Origin: JAERML01 sp035687895
GTDB lineage: Bacteria > Bacteroidota > Ignavibacteria > UBA10030 > UBA6906
Reading direction: 5' to 3'
NCBI GenBank assembly: GCA_035687895.1
Contig: DASRUE010000076.1
Span: forward strand, 1-24,863
Length of the DNA stretch: 24,863 bases
Shown: positions 7,461 to 14,335 of the stretch, one piece after another
How the letters are laid out: the number at the start of each line of letters is the position of its first letter
Numbering within the stretch: the stretch's first letter is position 1
Notes under the pieces: model-generated
What the model saw: the letters and a program-made list of their open reading frames with translations, nothing else
Database searches by the model: none
Told to the model about the DNA's origin: nothing
Translations under genes and position numbers: made by a program

Positions 7461-7583
7461 AACCCGTCCCTGCTTTCTCTGTTAGACGTCTATTATGCTT
7501 AAAACATGATACAACCTTGGCCCCAAAAAATCAACCGCTCTATCTGCATCGGAACTTATGGTGGTGATACTCTGAAGAACAGC

Positions 7584-7606
7584 CATCCCGTCCACAGGAC
7601 GGGATG
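7584..7606. repeat. Perfect intergenic hairpin (10-bp stem)
   Basis: CATCCCGTCC (7584-7593) pairs perfectly with GGACGGGATG (7597-7606) around a 3-nt loop. It lies between the 29-residue protein gene and the YtxH gene. No T-run follows on either strand, so it is not a classic terminator. It could be an RNA-processing or REP-like element. Confidence 0.65.
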
Positions 7607-7628
7607 CGCTCATTGTCTGGTGCATGAT

Positions 7629-7718
7629 CTATTTCTTCTTGTGACGCATCTTCCTCAGTCGTTTCTTCCGTTTGTGTGTCGCCATCTTGTGCCGTTTCCG
7701 CTTTTTGCCGCTTGGCAT
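7629..7718 (-). CDS. Small basic AURKAIP1/COX24-domain protein (29 residues)
   Basis: The reading frame from the ATG at 7718 to the TAG at 7629 encodes MPSGKKRKRHKMATHKRKKR followed by LRKMRHKKK. It is about 60 percent Lys/Arg. GGAGGATCC lies directly before the ATG, one of the strongest ribosome-binding sites in the window. The K-K/R-K-R-x(n)-HKRKKRLRK pattern matches the AURKAIP1/COX24 (DUF1713) domain that mitochondria use in small-subunit protein mS38. Tiny bacterial proteins with this domain occur widely in Bacteroidota/Chlorobiota. By analogy with mS38 and mycobacterial bS22, it may bind the 30S decoding region. That role is inferred. The gene is easily missed because of its size. Confidence 0.8.
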   Translation of the reverse strand: MPSGKKRKRHKMATHKRKKRLRKMRHKKK

Positions 7719-7767
7719 GGATCCTCCTTTCGTGGTGACGAGTACTTCTGTTATGGTGGTGTGGTAA

Positions 7768-8661
7768 CTATTGCAATGAGTGTTGTTCAAGGATTCGTTG
7801 CGCACGCTGCCCGAGCTCTGACTGCGGGTTCAATTCCATTGCTTTTTTCATCCACTTGTTGGATTGTTCCAGGTTACCGGCATTAAGATTTACAATGCCG
7901 AGGTTATATGCTGCCGGCTGGTGAGTGGGTGAAGACCGAAGCGCGCTCTCCATCTCTTGAATCGCTTTGTCGAATAGCTTTGCGCTGTTCGTGGAGTCCA
8001 CACGACCCAGTTCAAAATAGCAAATGCCAAGATCGACGCGGGCATCCGGATTTGTGGGCTGCAGGGCCAGGTATTTCTGGTATGATTCAATCGCACGAAG
8101 GAGAAATCGGGAGTCGTGCAGGGCATTATCGTGGAGCACGTTGGCAAGGCGAAGGAGCGATGGGGCATCCGAGGGATTTGAGGCAACGATAGCCTGCAAG
8201 CGTTCGATCTCCTGCACGGATACTGCGGGAGGTGTTACATTATCGTGGACATGTGCTTCCCCTTTGGGTATGTCCTTAATCAACTCGGTATAGACAAAGA
8301 AAGCGATCAATGCAACGATCGCAATCCCGGCCATGACCTGCCAAGGCTCAAATCTCCTCGCAGAAGCCTTTTTTTTTGCCTTCAAGACTGGCTGACGATT
8401 CTTCTTTTGCTCGCGATGTGGCGTTGTAGAAGTCGCCGAAGAACCTGTAAGTCGCGATCCGCATGATTCGCAGTACCTCCCGGCGTGTTCATTCTCGTTT
8501 CCGCAGACGTCGCAGCGGCGCGACACCCCCGCGAACATCAGCGAAGGAGCAGAGGATGATTCGCCGGCACGTTCAAGTGGTGCTCCACATTGAGCGCAGT
8601 GCCGGTCGCCGGACGACACATCAGCCCCACAATCACTACACACCATTCGAGGGACAGCCAT
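7768..8661 (-). CDS. Zinc-ribbon, single-pass membrane protein with TPR repeats
   Basis: The protein has 297 residues. Two N-terminal zinc ribbons use CSDC...CAQC (residues 8-25) and CDVC...CESC (about 50-67). A basic linker (REQKKNRQPVLKAKKKASARR) leads to a transmembrane helix at about 108-126 (VMAGIAIVALIAFFVYTEL). After it comes a domain of about 165 residues with TPR-type helices (IESYQKYLALQPTNPDARVDLGICYFELG; HQPAAYNLGIVNLNAGNLEQSNKWMKKAMELNPQ). The zinc ribbons should be cytoplasmic and the TPR domain periplasmic. TPRs bind proteins, so a scaffold role is plausible, but no specific function is recognised. Its start lies 11 nt after the HU stop, so the two genes are probably cotranscribed. 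Confidence 0.85.
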   Translation of the reverse strand: MAVPRMVCSDCGADVSSGDRHCAQCGAPLERAGESSSAPSLMFAGVSRRCDVCGNENEHAGRYCESCGSRLTGSSATSTTPHREQKKNRQPVLKAKKKASARRFEPWQVMAGIAIVALIAFFVYTELIKDIPKGEAHVHDNVTPPAVSVQEIERLQAIVASNPSDAPSLLRLANVLHDNALHDSRFLLRAIESYQKYLALQPTNPDARVDLGICYFELGRVDSTNSAKLFDKAIQEMESALRSSPTHQPAAYNLGIVNLNAGNLEQSNKWMKKAMELNPQSELGQRAQRILEQHSLQ

Positions 8662-8672
8662 ACAGTCGACCG

Positions 8673-8969
8673 TTACTTCATGATTTTTTGAAGGTTCTCA
8701 TTGACGAGTCCCTTGACTTCTTTCGATACCTTGAAGAGCGGAACCCAATGTTCGCTCACCATTACCTGCTCCCCTGTCCGCGGATTGCGCGCCACTCGTC
8801 CCTTCCTCTTTTTCACTTTGAAGCTCCCGAACCCCCGGATCTCGATGTTCTTACCATCCTTCATCGCGTTGATGACAGTAGAAATAAACCCGTCCACCAC
8901 TGCTTCGGTCTCTACTTTGGTTAATCCTGTCGCGGTCGCGATCGTGTCGACAATATCAGCTTTTGTCAA
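8673..8969 (-). CDS. hup: HU/IHF-family DNA-binding protein
   Basis: The protein has 98 residues, the usual length. The two N-terminal helices (TKADIVDTIATATGLTKVETEAVVDGFISTV) are followed by GKNIEIRGFGSFKVKKRKGRVARNPRTGEQVMV, which contains the beta-arm with the RNPRTGE tip and the intercalating Pro. The family bends and compacts DNA as dimers. The start codon is TTG at 8969, supported by AGGAGG 7 nt upstream and by alignment with the family start (M-T-K-A-D/E-I-V/I). Translation from a TTG may limit the level of this abundant protein. It is followed closely by the zinc-ribbon/TPR gene. The sequence alone does not decide between HU and IHF subunits, but a single HU homologue is most likely. 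Confidence 0.95.
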   Translation of the reverse strand: MTKADIVDTIATATGLTKVETEAVVDGFISTVINAMKDGKNIEIRGFGSFKVKKRKGRVARNPRTGEQVMVSEHWVPLFKVSKEVKGLVNENLQKIMK

Positions 8970-8976
8970 CGGAAGA

Positions 8977-8982
8977 CCTCCT
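8977..8982 (-). promoter_or_regulatory. Shine-Dalgarno site that fixes a TTG start (HU gene)
   Basis: AGGAGG reads from 8982 to 8977 on the minus strand, 7 nt before the TTG at 8969. No in-frame ATG or GTG lies near, so TTG is the start. Confidence 0.75.
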
Positions 8983-9015
8983 GTGTTATGGTTAGTGATG
9001 GTCTGTAGGTGAAAC

Positions 9016-9040
9016 GACGTCTGGCCGAAGACCAGACGTC
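9016..9040 (-). terminator. Hairpin between SppA and HU, possible terminator
   Basis: GACGTCTGG (9016-9024) pairs perfectly with CCAGACGTC (9032-9040) around a 7-nt loop, 37 bp after the sppA stop. On the minus strand it is followed by GTTTCACC, a weak T-run, so termination would be incomplete at best. Confidence 0.55.
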
Positions 9041-9076
9041 AGGGGAATCAGTAGACGACGCGATCTGGCGCCAAGA

Positions 9077-9985
9077 CTAAAATGGTCCGATGAATCGGAA
9101 CGACAGCACCGGCCTGTTCTTGACTTCCTGCGTGAGATCTGAGAGACCTTCTGCGACGTCATCGAAGAATGAGTCGAACACCGACCTTCTCCTCCGTTCT
9201 TTCACAATTGCCGGTTCGCCTTCGATCCCGACAATCTCCGCCGTAATCGTTACGGCGTCTTCATAGGTGCCGAGTGTATCTACCAGTCCGTTGAGCACAG
9301 CCTGTTCTCCGGTGAAGACGCGACCGTCTGCCAGAGCTATTGCGTCTTCGTGGCTTATGCCGCGTTCAGTTTCCACCACGTGAATGAATTGCCCATGGAC
9401 ATCCTCCATCAACCCCTGAAAATACTGCTGGTCTTCTTCGGTCATTCTCCGTGTGCTTGATCCCGAGTCCTTAAGCTTGCCGCTCTTGATCGTCTTCACC
9501 CCGATGCCCAGTTTGTCCAGGGCGTCCTGTAACTGCAGAAACTCAGCGATGACGCCAATGCTTCCGGTCAACGTACCCTTGTTGGCCACCAGTCTTGAGC
9601 CGCCACACGCAACGTAGTACCCGCCGCTCGCAGCAAGAGAGCCCATCGAAATGACGACGGGCTTTCCGCCATCGCGTGTCTTCCGGACTTCTTCGTACAT
9701 TTCCTGACTTGCAACCACGCCGCCGCCGGGCGAATCGACCCGGAGAAGGATTGCTTTGATGGAACTATTCTCTCTGTACTTCTTGACTTGTCGGACAATT
9801 TCATCAGATGATGTGATCAAACCCTTGAGTTCGACGACTGCGATCTTCCCTCCCGAGCCTATCGTTACCTCTTCAGTCCGGTTCCCCCCGCTTTTTATGA
9901 TCGAGAAAAGAAGCGCTATAAAACCGACAATAAGAACGGCAAGGACGCCGAGGATTCCGAGGAACCATTTCGTCGACTTTGTCAT
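9077..9985 (-). CDS. sppA: Signal peptide peptidase SppA (short form)
   Basis: The protein has 302 residues from the ATG at 9985, with AAGGGG 7 nt upstream. A TTG-started extension of 13 residues lacks support. A transmembrane anchor lies at about 7-32. The S49 protease domain follows, with VDSPGGGV (84-90), the nucleophile Ser120 in GSLAASGGYY and the general-base Lys172 in SGKLKDSGS, spaced as in short bacterial SppA. It degrades cleaved signal peptides in the membrane. The length matches the single-domain SppA of Gram-positive and many Bacteroidota species rather than the double-length E. coli enzyme. It lies between lon and HU, and hairpins on both sides suggest its own transcript. Confidence 0.95.
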   Translation of the reverse strand: MTKSTKWFLGILGVLAVLIVGFIALLFSIIKSGGNRTEEVTIGSGGKIAVVELKGLITSSDEIVRQVKKYRENSSIKAILLRVDSPGGGVVASQEMYEEVRKTRDGGKPVVISMGSLAASGGYYVACGGSRLVANKGTLTGSIGVIAEFLQLQDALDKLGIGVKTIKSGKLKDSGSSTRRMTEEDQQYFQGLMEDVHGQFIHVVETERGISHEDAIALADGRVFTGEQAVLNGLVDTLGTYEDAVTITAEIVGIEGEPAIVKERRRRSVFDSFFDDVAEGLSDLTQEVKNRPVLSFRFIGPF

Positions 9986-10072
9986 AGCATACCCCTTGAC
10001 TGCCGTAAGTAGTTGATTTTCCAATTGATTATACTAAACAAACAGCTGAATGTCAAACAACATTGTGGGGTC

Positions 10073-10127
10073 AAAAAAGCAGAATCGGTCCCGTCGCAAC
10101 TTCCCGCTTCTGCAACGAGCCCGATTC
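10073..10127 (-). terminator. Probable terminator after lon
   Basis: GAATCGG (10082-10088) pairs with CCGATTC (10121-10127) across a 32-nt loop. On the minus strand the stem is followed by TGC and a run of six T. It lies 24 bp after the lon stop. The stem is short for such a long loop, so confidence is moderate. Confidence 0.6.
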
Positions 10128-10150
10128 CGGCAAACAAGTGTTCGATTTTC

Positions 10151-12535
10151 CTAGTTTACGGCCACTGCACTCAATTGCAATTCCTGCTTCGATTGTTCCT
10201 TTGATTCCTTCTCAGAAAGAAGAGCGAGGGAAAGCACATCGCTCATCTCTTTCACGAAATGGAATGTGATCCCATTCGCTTCTTCCAGAACGGACTTGGG
10301 GATCTCCTCCAGGTCAAACTTGTTCCGTTCCGGCAGCAGAATTGTCTTGATTCCCGCGCGATGTGCAGCGAGAACCTTTTCTTTCACGCCCCCAATGGGG
10401 AGGACCGACCCTCGGAGAGTGATCTCGCCGGTCATTGCGAGGTCGTTCCGCACAAGACGTTCCGTAAGAAGAGAGGTGAGTGCTGTCAGCATCGTCACAC
10501 CTGCAGAGGGTCCATCCTTGGGAATTGCTCCCGCAGGCACGTGTACATGGATATCGACTTTTGATCGGAAATCTTCCGGAATGCCAAGCGCTTTCGCGTG
10601 CGAGGCAATGTAGCTGAGCGCTGCCTGGGCAGATTCTTTCATGACGTCGCCAAGCTGCCCTGTCAAGATGAGATTTCCCCTCCCTTTCATTTTCGTTGCT
10701 TCGATGAAGAGGATGTCGCCCCCGACCGGAGTCCACGCCAGACCTACTGCAATGCCCGGGCGATTGATCCTCTCGGCAACATCAGAGAAGAACTTCTGCT
10801 GACCAAGATACCTGGTCAACGAGTCCTTTTTCACCACACTCTTTTGGATCATCTCCTCAGCGATCTCCCGCGCGACGCCACGCGCAACCGTGGCAATTTT
10901 CCGCTCGAGGTTTCGCACACCCGCCTCCCTCGTGTACCCGGTGATGATGCCACGGAGTGCATCCTCTTCGATTTCAAGTTGACCAGGCTTCAGCCCATGT
11001 TCAGCCGCCTGTTTCGGAAGAAGAAACCGTTGAGCGATGTGCAGCTTCTCATCTTCGACGTAGCTCGGTATCTCGATGATCTCCATCCTGTCTCGCAGGG
11101 CAGGCGGAACGGGCTCGATCATGTTCGCCGTGGCAATAAACATCACCTTCGAAAGATCAAACGGAATCTCCAGATAGTGATCGCTGAATGAGAAATTCTG
11201 CTCGGGATCCAGCACTTCCAGAAGCGCTGATGATGGATCGCCGCGGAAGTCCTGCCCAATTTTGTCCACTTCATCCAACATGAAGACCGGGTTGTTCGAG
11301 CCGGCCTTCTTAAGCCCTTGAATGATCCGTCCCGGAAGTGCTCCGATGTATGTTCTCCGATGTCCGCGGATTTCTGCCTCGTCATGAACACCGCCCAGCG
11401 AGATCCGGAGGAACTTTCTCCCAAGAGCGTTCGCAATAGAGCGTCCGAGAGAGGTCTTCCCGACACCTGGCGGGCCAACGAATACCAGAATAGGCCCGCG
11501 CATATCGTTCTTCAGTTTGCGGACGGCGAGATACTCGAGTATTCTCTTCTTGACCTTGTCCAACCCATAGTGATCCTTCTCCAACACGTTTTTTGCCTTG
11601 GCGATGTCGAGGTTGTCTTCGGTACTCTCGCTCCATGGCAAATCCAGGATCCAATCAAGGTACGTGCGGCTGACCGTATATTCTGCCGACGCCTGGTTCA
11701 TCTGGGAGAGACGCCTCAGTTCCTTTTGCGCAACTTTGAGTCCCTCTTCCGGCAACTTCGCCCCTTCGATCCGCTTTCGGAGTTCGTTCAGCTCAACATT
11801 CTCATCATCTTCCCCCAGCTCTTTTTTGATCGCTTTGAGCTGCTCGCGCAGGTAGTACTCCCGCTGCGACTTGTTGATTCCGTCCTGCACCTCCGACTGG
11901 ATCTTGCTGCCAAGTTCAAGCTTTTGTACCAGCTTGGTCAAAACAACAGTTGTTTCTTCAAGCCGCTTGCGAACATCCAGCGTTTCCAGGATCTTCTGCT
12001 TCTCTTCGATTGACACCGGGATCATGGATGTCAACAGATCAGCAACGGCGTCCGGCTGGTCCATGTTGAGAATAATGGAGAGTTGCTCATCGCTCAGGTT
12101 GGGAGACAGATCCACCGCTTTCTTGAACAGACTCTTCAGATTCGTCGTCATTGCATCGATTTCAATTCCCTCGCCAGGTGTCTCCTCGCAATCCCGGACC
12201 ACGGCTTTGATATAGGGGTCGGAATGAAGAACGGAGAGGATCTGCACACGATGCATACCCTGCATCAAGACAGCACGAGTACCATCAGCGAGCGTGAGAG
12301 TCTTCAGCACTTTGGCGACCGTACCAACCCAATGAATATCCTTCTCGGTCGGTTTCTCGATCGAGCCATCCGTTTGCGCTACAATAACGACGAGCCCATC
12401 ATCCTTCAACGCCTCCTCTACCACCTTGATACTGCTTTCCCTCCCCACCGAAAGCGGCATCACTTGCCGGGGGAAGAACACGGAGTTGCGGAGTGGCAGC
12501 ACCGCTATTGCCTGGGGAACTTTTGTTTTTGTCAT
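10151..12535 (-). CDS. lon: ATP-dependent protease La (Lon)
   Basis: The protein has 794 residues, typical of LonA. The N-terminal substrate-binding domain (about 1-210) starts with VLPLRNSVFFPRQVMPL. A helical region with QREYYLREQLKAIKKELGE follows. The AAA+ module has Walker A GPPGVGKTS (354-362), Walker B VFMLDEVDKIG (D421, E422) and an arginine-finger region. The C-terminal S16 protease domain has the catalytic Ser677 in KDGPSAGVT and Lys720 in GGVKEKVLAAHR, 43 residues apart as in E. coli Lon. It degrades misfolded and regulatory proteins in the cytoplasm. It lies downstream of three Hsp20 genes, which fits a heat-stress cluster. A 185-bp gap upstream suggests its own promoter. Confidence 0.98.
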   Translation of the reverse strand: MTKTKVPQAIAVLPLRNSVFFPRQVMPLSVGRESSIKVVEEALKDDGLVVIVAQTDGSIEKPTEKDIHWVGTVAKVLKTLTLADGTRAVLMQGMHRVQILSVLHSDPYIKAVVRDCEETPGEGIEIDAMTTNLKSLFKKAVDLSPNLSDEQLSIILNMDQPDAVADLLTSMIPVSIEEKQKILETLDVRKRLEETTVVLTKLVQKLELGSKIQSEVQDGINKSQREYYLREQLKAIKKELGEDDENVELNELRKRIEGAKLPEEGLKVAQKELRRLSQMNQASAEYTVSRTYLDWILDLPWSESTEDNLDIAKAKNVLEKDHYGLDKVKKRILEYLAVRKLKNDMRGPILVFVGPPGVGKTSLGRSIANALGRKFLRISLGGVHDEAEIRGHRRTYIGALPGRIIQGLKKAGSNNPVFMLDEVDKIGQDFRGDPSSALLEVLDPEQNFSFSDHYLEIPFDLSKVMFIATANMIEPVPPALRDRMEIIEIPSYVEDEKLHIAQRFLLPKQAAEHGLKPGQLEIEEDALRGIITGYTREAGVRNLERKIATVARGVAREIAEEMIQKSVVKKDSLTRYLGQQKFFSDVAERINRPGIAVGLAWTPVGGDILFIEATKMKGRGNLILTGQLGDVMKESAQAALSYIASHAKALGIPEDFRSKVDIHVHVPAGAIPKDGPSAGVTMLTALTSLLTERLVRNDLAMTGEITLRGSVLPIGGVKEKVLAAHRAGIKTILLPERNKFDLEEIPKSVLEEANGITFHFVKEMSDVLSLALLSEKESKEQSKQELQLSAVAVN

Positions 12536-12622
12536 TGATTACCGCCTTTCATATCTGTCCATTCACTCAACACTGTCCATCGCAAATTCGTTTCAACCAA
12601 CGCAAAGAGCGGGCCCCTTTCA

Positions 12623-12658
12623 CCTGCCTGCCCGACATTCTGGTGTCGGGCAGACGGG
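12623..12658. repeat. Long imperfect hairpin between hsp20 and lon
   Basis: TGCCCGACA (12629-12637) pairs with TGTCGGGCA (12644-12652) around a 6-nt loop. The stem extends outward with one C/A mismatch and one G-T wobble to about 15 bp. There is no T-run on either strand, so it resembles a REP-like or mRNA-stabilising element more than a terminator. Confidence 0.6.
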
Positions 12659-12720
12659 CGTTCAGGTACCCGCCCTCGATCCCGTGTAACTCGCCCACCG
12701 CGCTCACACCTCTTCCCCAG

Positions 12721-13191
12721 TCATTTTACCTTGACTTCAATCTGTTTCGGCTTCGCCTCTTCTGCTTTTGGCAGAGTGACGGTGAGGATACCGTCCTTGT
12801 AGGAAGCCTCGATCTTTTCGTTTTTCACATGCGTCGGCAGTGAAAAGGAGCGCTGGAACGATCCGTAAGACCGCTCGACACGATGGAAGTTCGAGTCCTT
12901 TGTTTCCGTCTCCTGTTTCTTCTCACCACGGATGGTCAGCACATTCTCCTGCATTGTGATCTTCACATCATCCTTGGTAACACCAGGAAGTTCGACCTTG
13001 ACAACGTATTGGTTCTCGTGCTCGGCCACATCCACCGCCGGCGTCCACACCGAGGGAACCAGGCTTCCGTCATCCTGGGTGTCTCCACGGAAGAAACCAT
13101 TGAACATCTTGTTGATCTCCCGCTGCATGTTCAGGATGTCGGTCGGAAACGCGGTAAGCTCGCGATTTGGATTCCAACACACTAGTGACAT
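12721..13191 (-). CDS. Hsp20 small heat-shock protein (third of three)
   Basis: The protein has 156 residues from the ATG at 13191, with AAGGAG 8 nt upstream. The GTG three codons earlier falls at the end of the ribosome-binding site itself. The alpha-crystallin domain spans about 48-145 and includes ENQYVVKVELPGVTKDDVKI and YKDGILTVTLPKAEE. The C-terminal IEVKVK provides the I-x-I/V oligomer anchor. The protein is a cytoplasmic ATP-independent holdase. It is the closest of the three to the bacterial class A type. The gene sits 29 bp after the second hsp20 and shares its orientation, so all three probably form one operon. Confidence 0.95.
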   Translation of the reverse strand: MSLVCWNPNRELTAFPTDILNMQREINKMFNGFFRGDTQDDGSLVPSVWTPAVDVAEHENQYVVKVELPGVTKDDVKITMQENVLTIRGEKKQETETKDSNFHRVERSYGSFQRSFSLPTHVKNEKIEASYKDGILTVTLPKAEEAKPKQIEVKVK

Positions 13192-13220
13192 GGTATGCAC
13201 TCCTTCAATTTGTTGCTCTA

Positions 13221-13619
13221 TTACTTGATCTGAATTTCACGCGACTTCAACTCGTCGCTCTTGAAGAGCTTGACGGTCAATACGCCGTGTTCAAACTGGG
13301 CTTCAACGTTACTCCTGTCGATCCCTTCCCCGATATTGAATACACGGTAGTAGCTCGCATTCCGGAGCTCATTGAACAGCAGGAATGCATTCTCGCGGTG
13401 GTATGGTTTGACAGACCCCTTCACAATCAATGAACCTCGATCCATTGTCGCGCTAATGGACTCCTTTGATACGCCGGGCATGTCAAGTATAAGAACGAAC
13501 GCTTCGGGGGTCTCACAAATATCGACGAACGGGACAACGATGTTCTCCTGTGCTTCGGGCCGCGTCATGGGCAGGCCGGTATTTTGCTGCATCACGGCGA
13601 CCTCTGTATTCTTTGTCAT
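13221..13619 (-). CDS. Hsp20 small heat-shock protein, divergent (second of three)
   Basis: The protein has 132 residues from the ATG at 13619, with AAGGAGG about 9 nt upstream. An ATG at 13637 overlaps that site and is rejected. The alpha-crystallin domain includes VDICETPEAFVLILDMPGVS and AQFEHGVLTVKLFKSDE, and the C-terminus ends in REIQIK. The N-terminal arm is short and polar (MTKNTEVAVMQQ) and lacks the Phe-rich arm of its neighbours. The middle strand region is also unusual (KPYHRENAFLLFNELRNASYYRVF). Such a variant may co-assemble with the other two Hsp20 proteins and tune oligomer size; that is inference. It lies 17 bp after the first hsp20. Confidence 0.93.
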   Translation of the reverse strand: MTKNTEVAVMQQNTGLPMTRPEAQENIVVPFVDICETPEAFVLILDMPGVSKESISATMDRGSLIVKGSVKPYHRENAFLLFNELRNASYYRVFNIGEGIDRSNVEAQFEHGVLTVKLFKSDELKSREIQIK

Positions 13620-13636
13620 GGATGAATCCTCCTTCA

Positions 13637-14077
13637 TTATTTTACGCGAATCTCGTGTGGGCGAGCTGCCGCTGCTTTGGGAAGCACGATCCGCAACACA
13701 CCGTTGGCCAGTTCCGCACCCACGGCGTTCAGATCCACTTCATGGGGTAATTGCACGGTACGGCTGAACTCTCCGGCGTGGCTTTCGTTCCGGAGCCACG
13801 TCGATTTTTCTGGTGTTGCCGTCTCCTTCCGAACACCGCTGATTGTCAGCGTTCCGTCCTGCACGGAGATCTTGACGTCTTCCCTTCGCACTCCGGGAAG
13901 CTCGGCAACAATCACCGACTCCCCTTCATACTCAGCTACGTCCAGAGCGGGGTACTGACGGCGCACAGCGCCCGTACCAAGGAAGCCTCCGAAGAGTTGA
14001 TCGATCTCTTGCTCAAAGGTGGAAATGCTCTCGAACGGAGACGTAATCGCTGGATACCGTTGAATTCGTACGACCAT
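13637..14077 (-). CDS. Hsp20 small heat-shock protein (first of three)
   Basis: The protein has 146 residues. A strong AAGGAGG lies 7 nt before the ATG at 14077. The N-terminal arm has aromatic residues (FESISTFEQEIDQLFGGFLG). The alpha-crystallin domain includes ESVIVAELPGVRREDVKISV and ELANGVLRIVLPKAAA. The C-terminus ends in HEIRVK, with I-x-V as the oligomer-forming motif. It is the first gene of the three-gene hsp20 run that continues toward lon. The 258-bp gap upstream holds the likely promoter; a site resembling a sigma-54 promoter with one mismatch is at 14135-14149. Confidence 0.95.
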   Translation of the reverse strand: MVVRIQRYPAITSPFESISTFEQEIDQLFGGFLGTGAVRRQYPALDVAEYEGESVIVAELPGVRREDVKISVQDGTLTISGVRKETATPEKSTWLRNESHAGEFSRTVQLPHEVDLNAVGAELANGVLRIVLPKAAAARPHEIRVK

Positions 14078-14335
14078 TGTTGTTCCTCCTTGTCTAATAT
14101 TGATTTTGTGTCCTTTTCTGTGACATAAAAGATTTCAATCTGTGTGCCACTTGTGCGTGCGACCTAAACTCCTTAAAAATGATGACCCTGGGGAGTGCTC
14201 ACTTCAAGATCGCAAATTGCCGAATGTCAGATCGTCAGGCGTGTGTGAAAACTCTGCAGGCCGATATGAAACGAAGTCGCACGACTGTGACAAGTCGGCA
14301 AGGTCTACGGATGATGGAGTTCTTTGGTAGGTGAA

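Noticed and set aside
9986..10024. N-terminal extension of SppA from a TTG
   Set aside because: The ATG at 9985 has an AAGGGG box and starts the signal anchor directly; the extension has no support.
11318..12013. 231-residue open frame on the plus strand
   Set aside because: It lies entirely antisense to lon, has no ribosome-binding site and no protein-family character. Other long plus-strand frames (3560-4234, 10598-11191, 22081-22914) are antisense to or overlap well-supported genes in the same way.
14191..14200. CIRCE-like half site (GAGTGCTC) before the hsp20 run
   Set aside because: The second inverted half of CIRCE is absent.
14188..14208. Sigma-32-like site (CTTGAA...CCCCAG) before the hsp20 run
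   Set aside because: The spacer is 9 nt, and the sigma-32 consensus needs about 13-15 nt.
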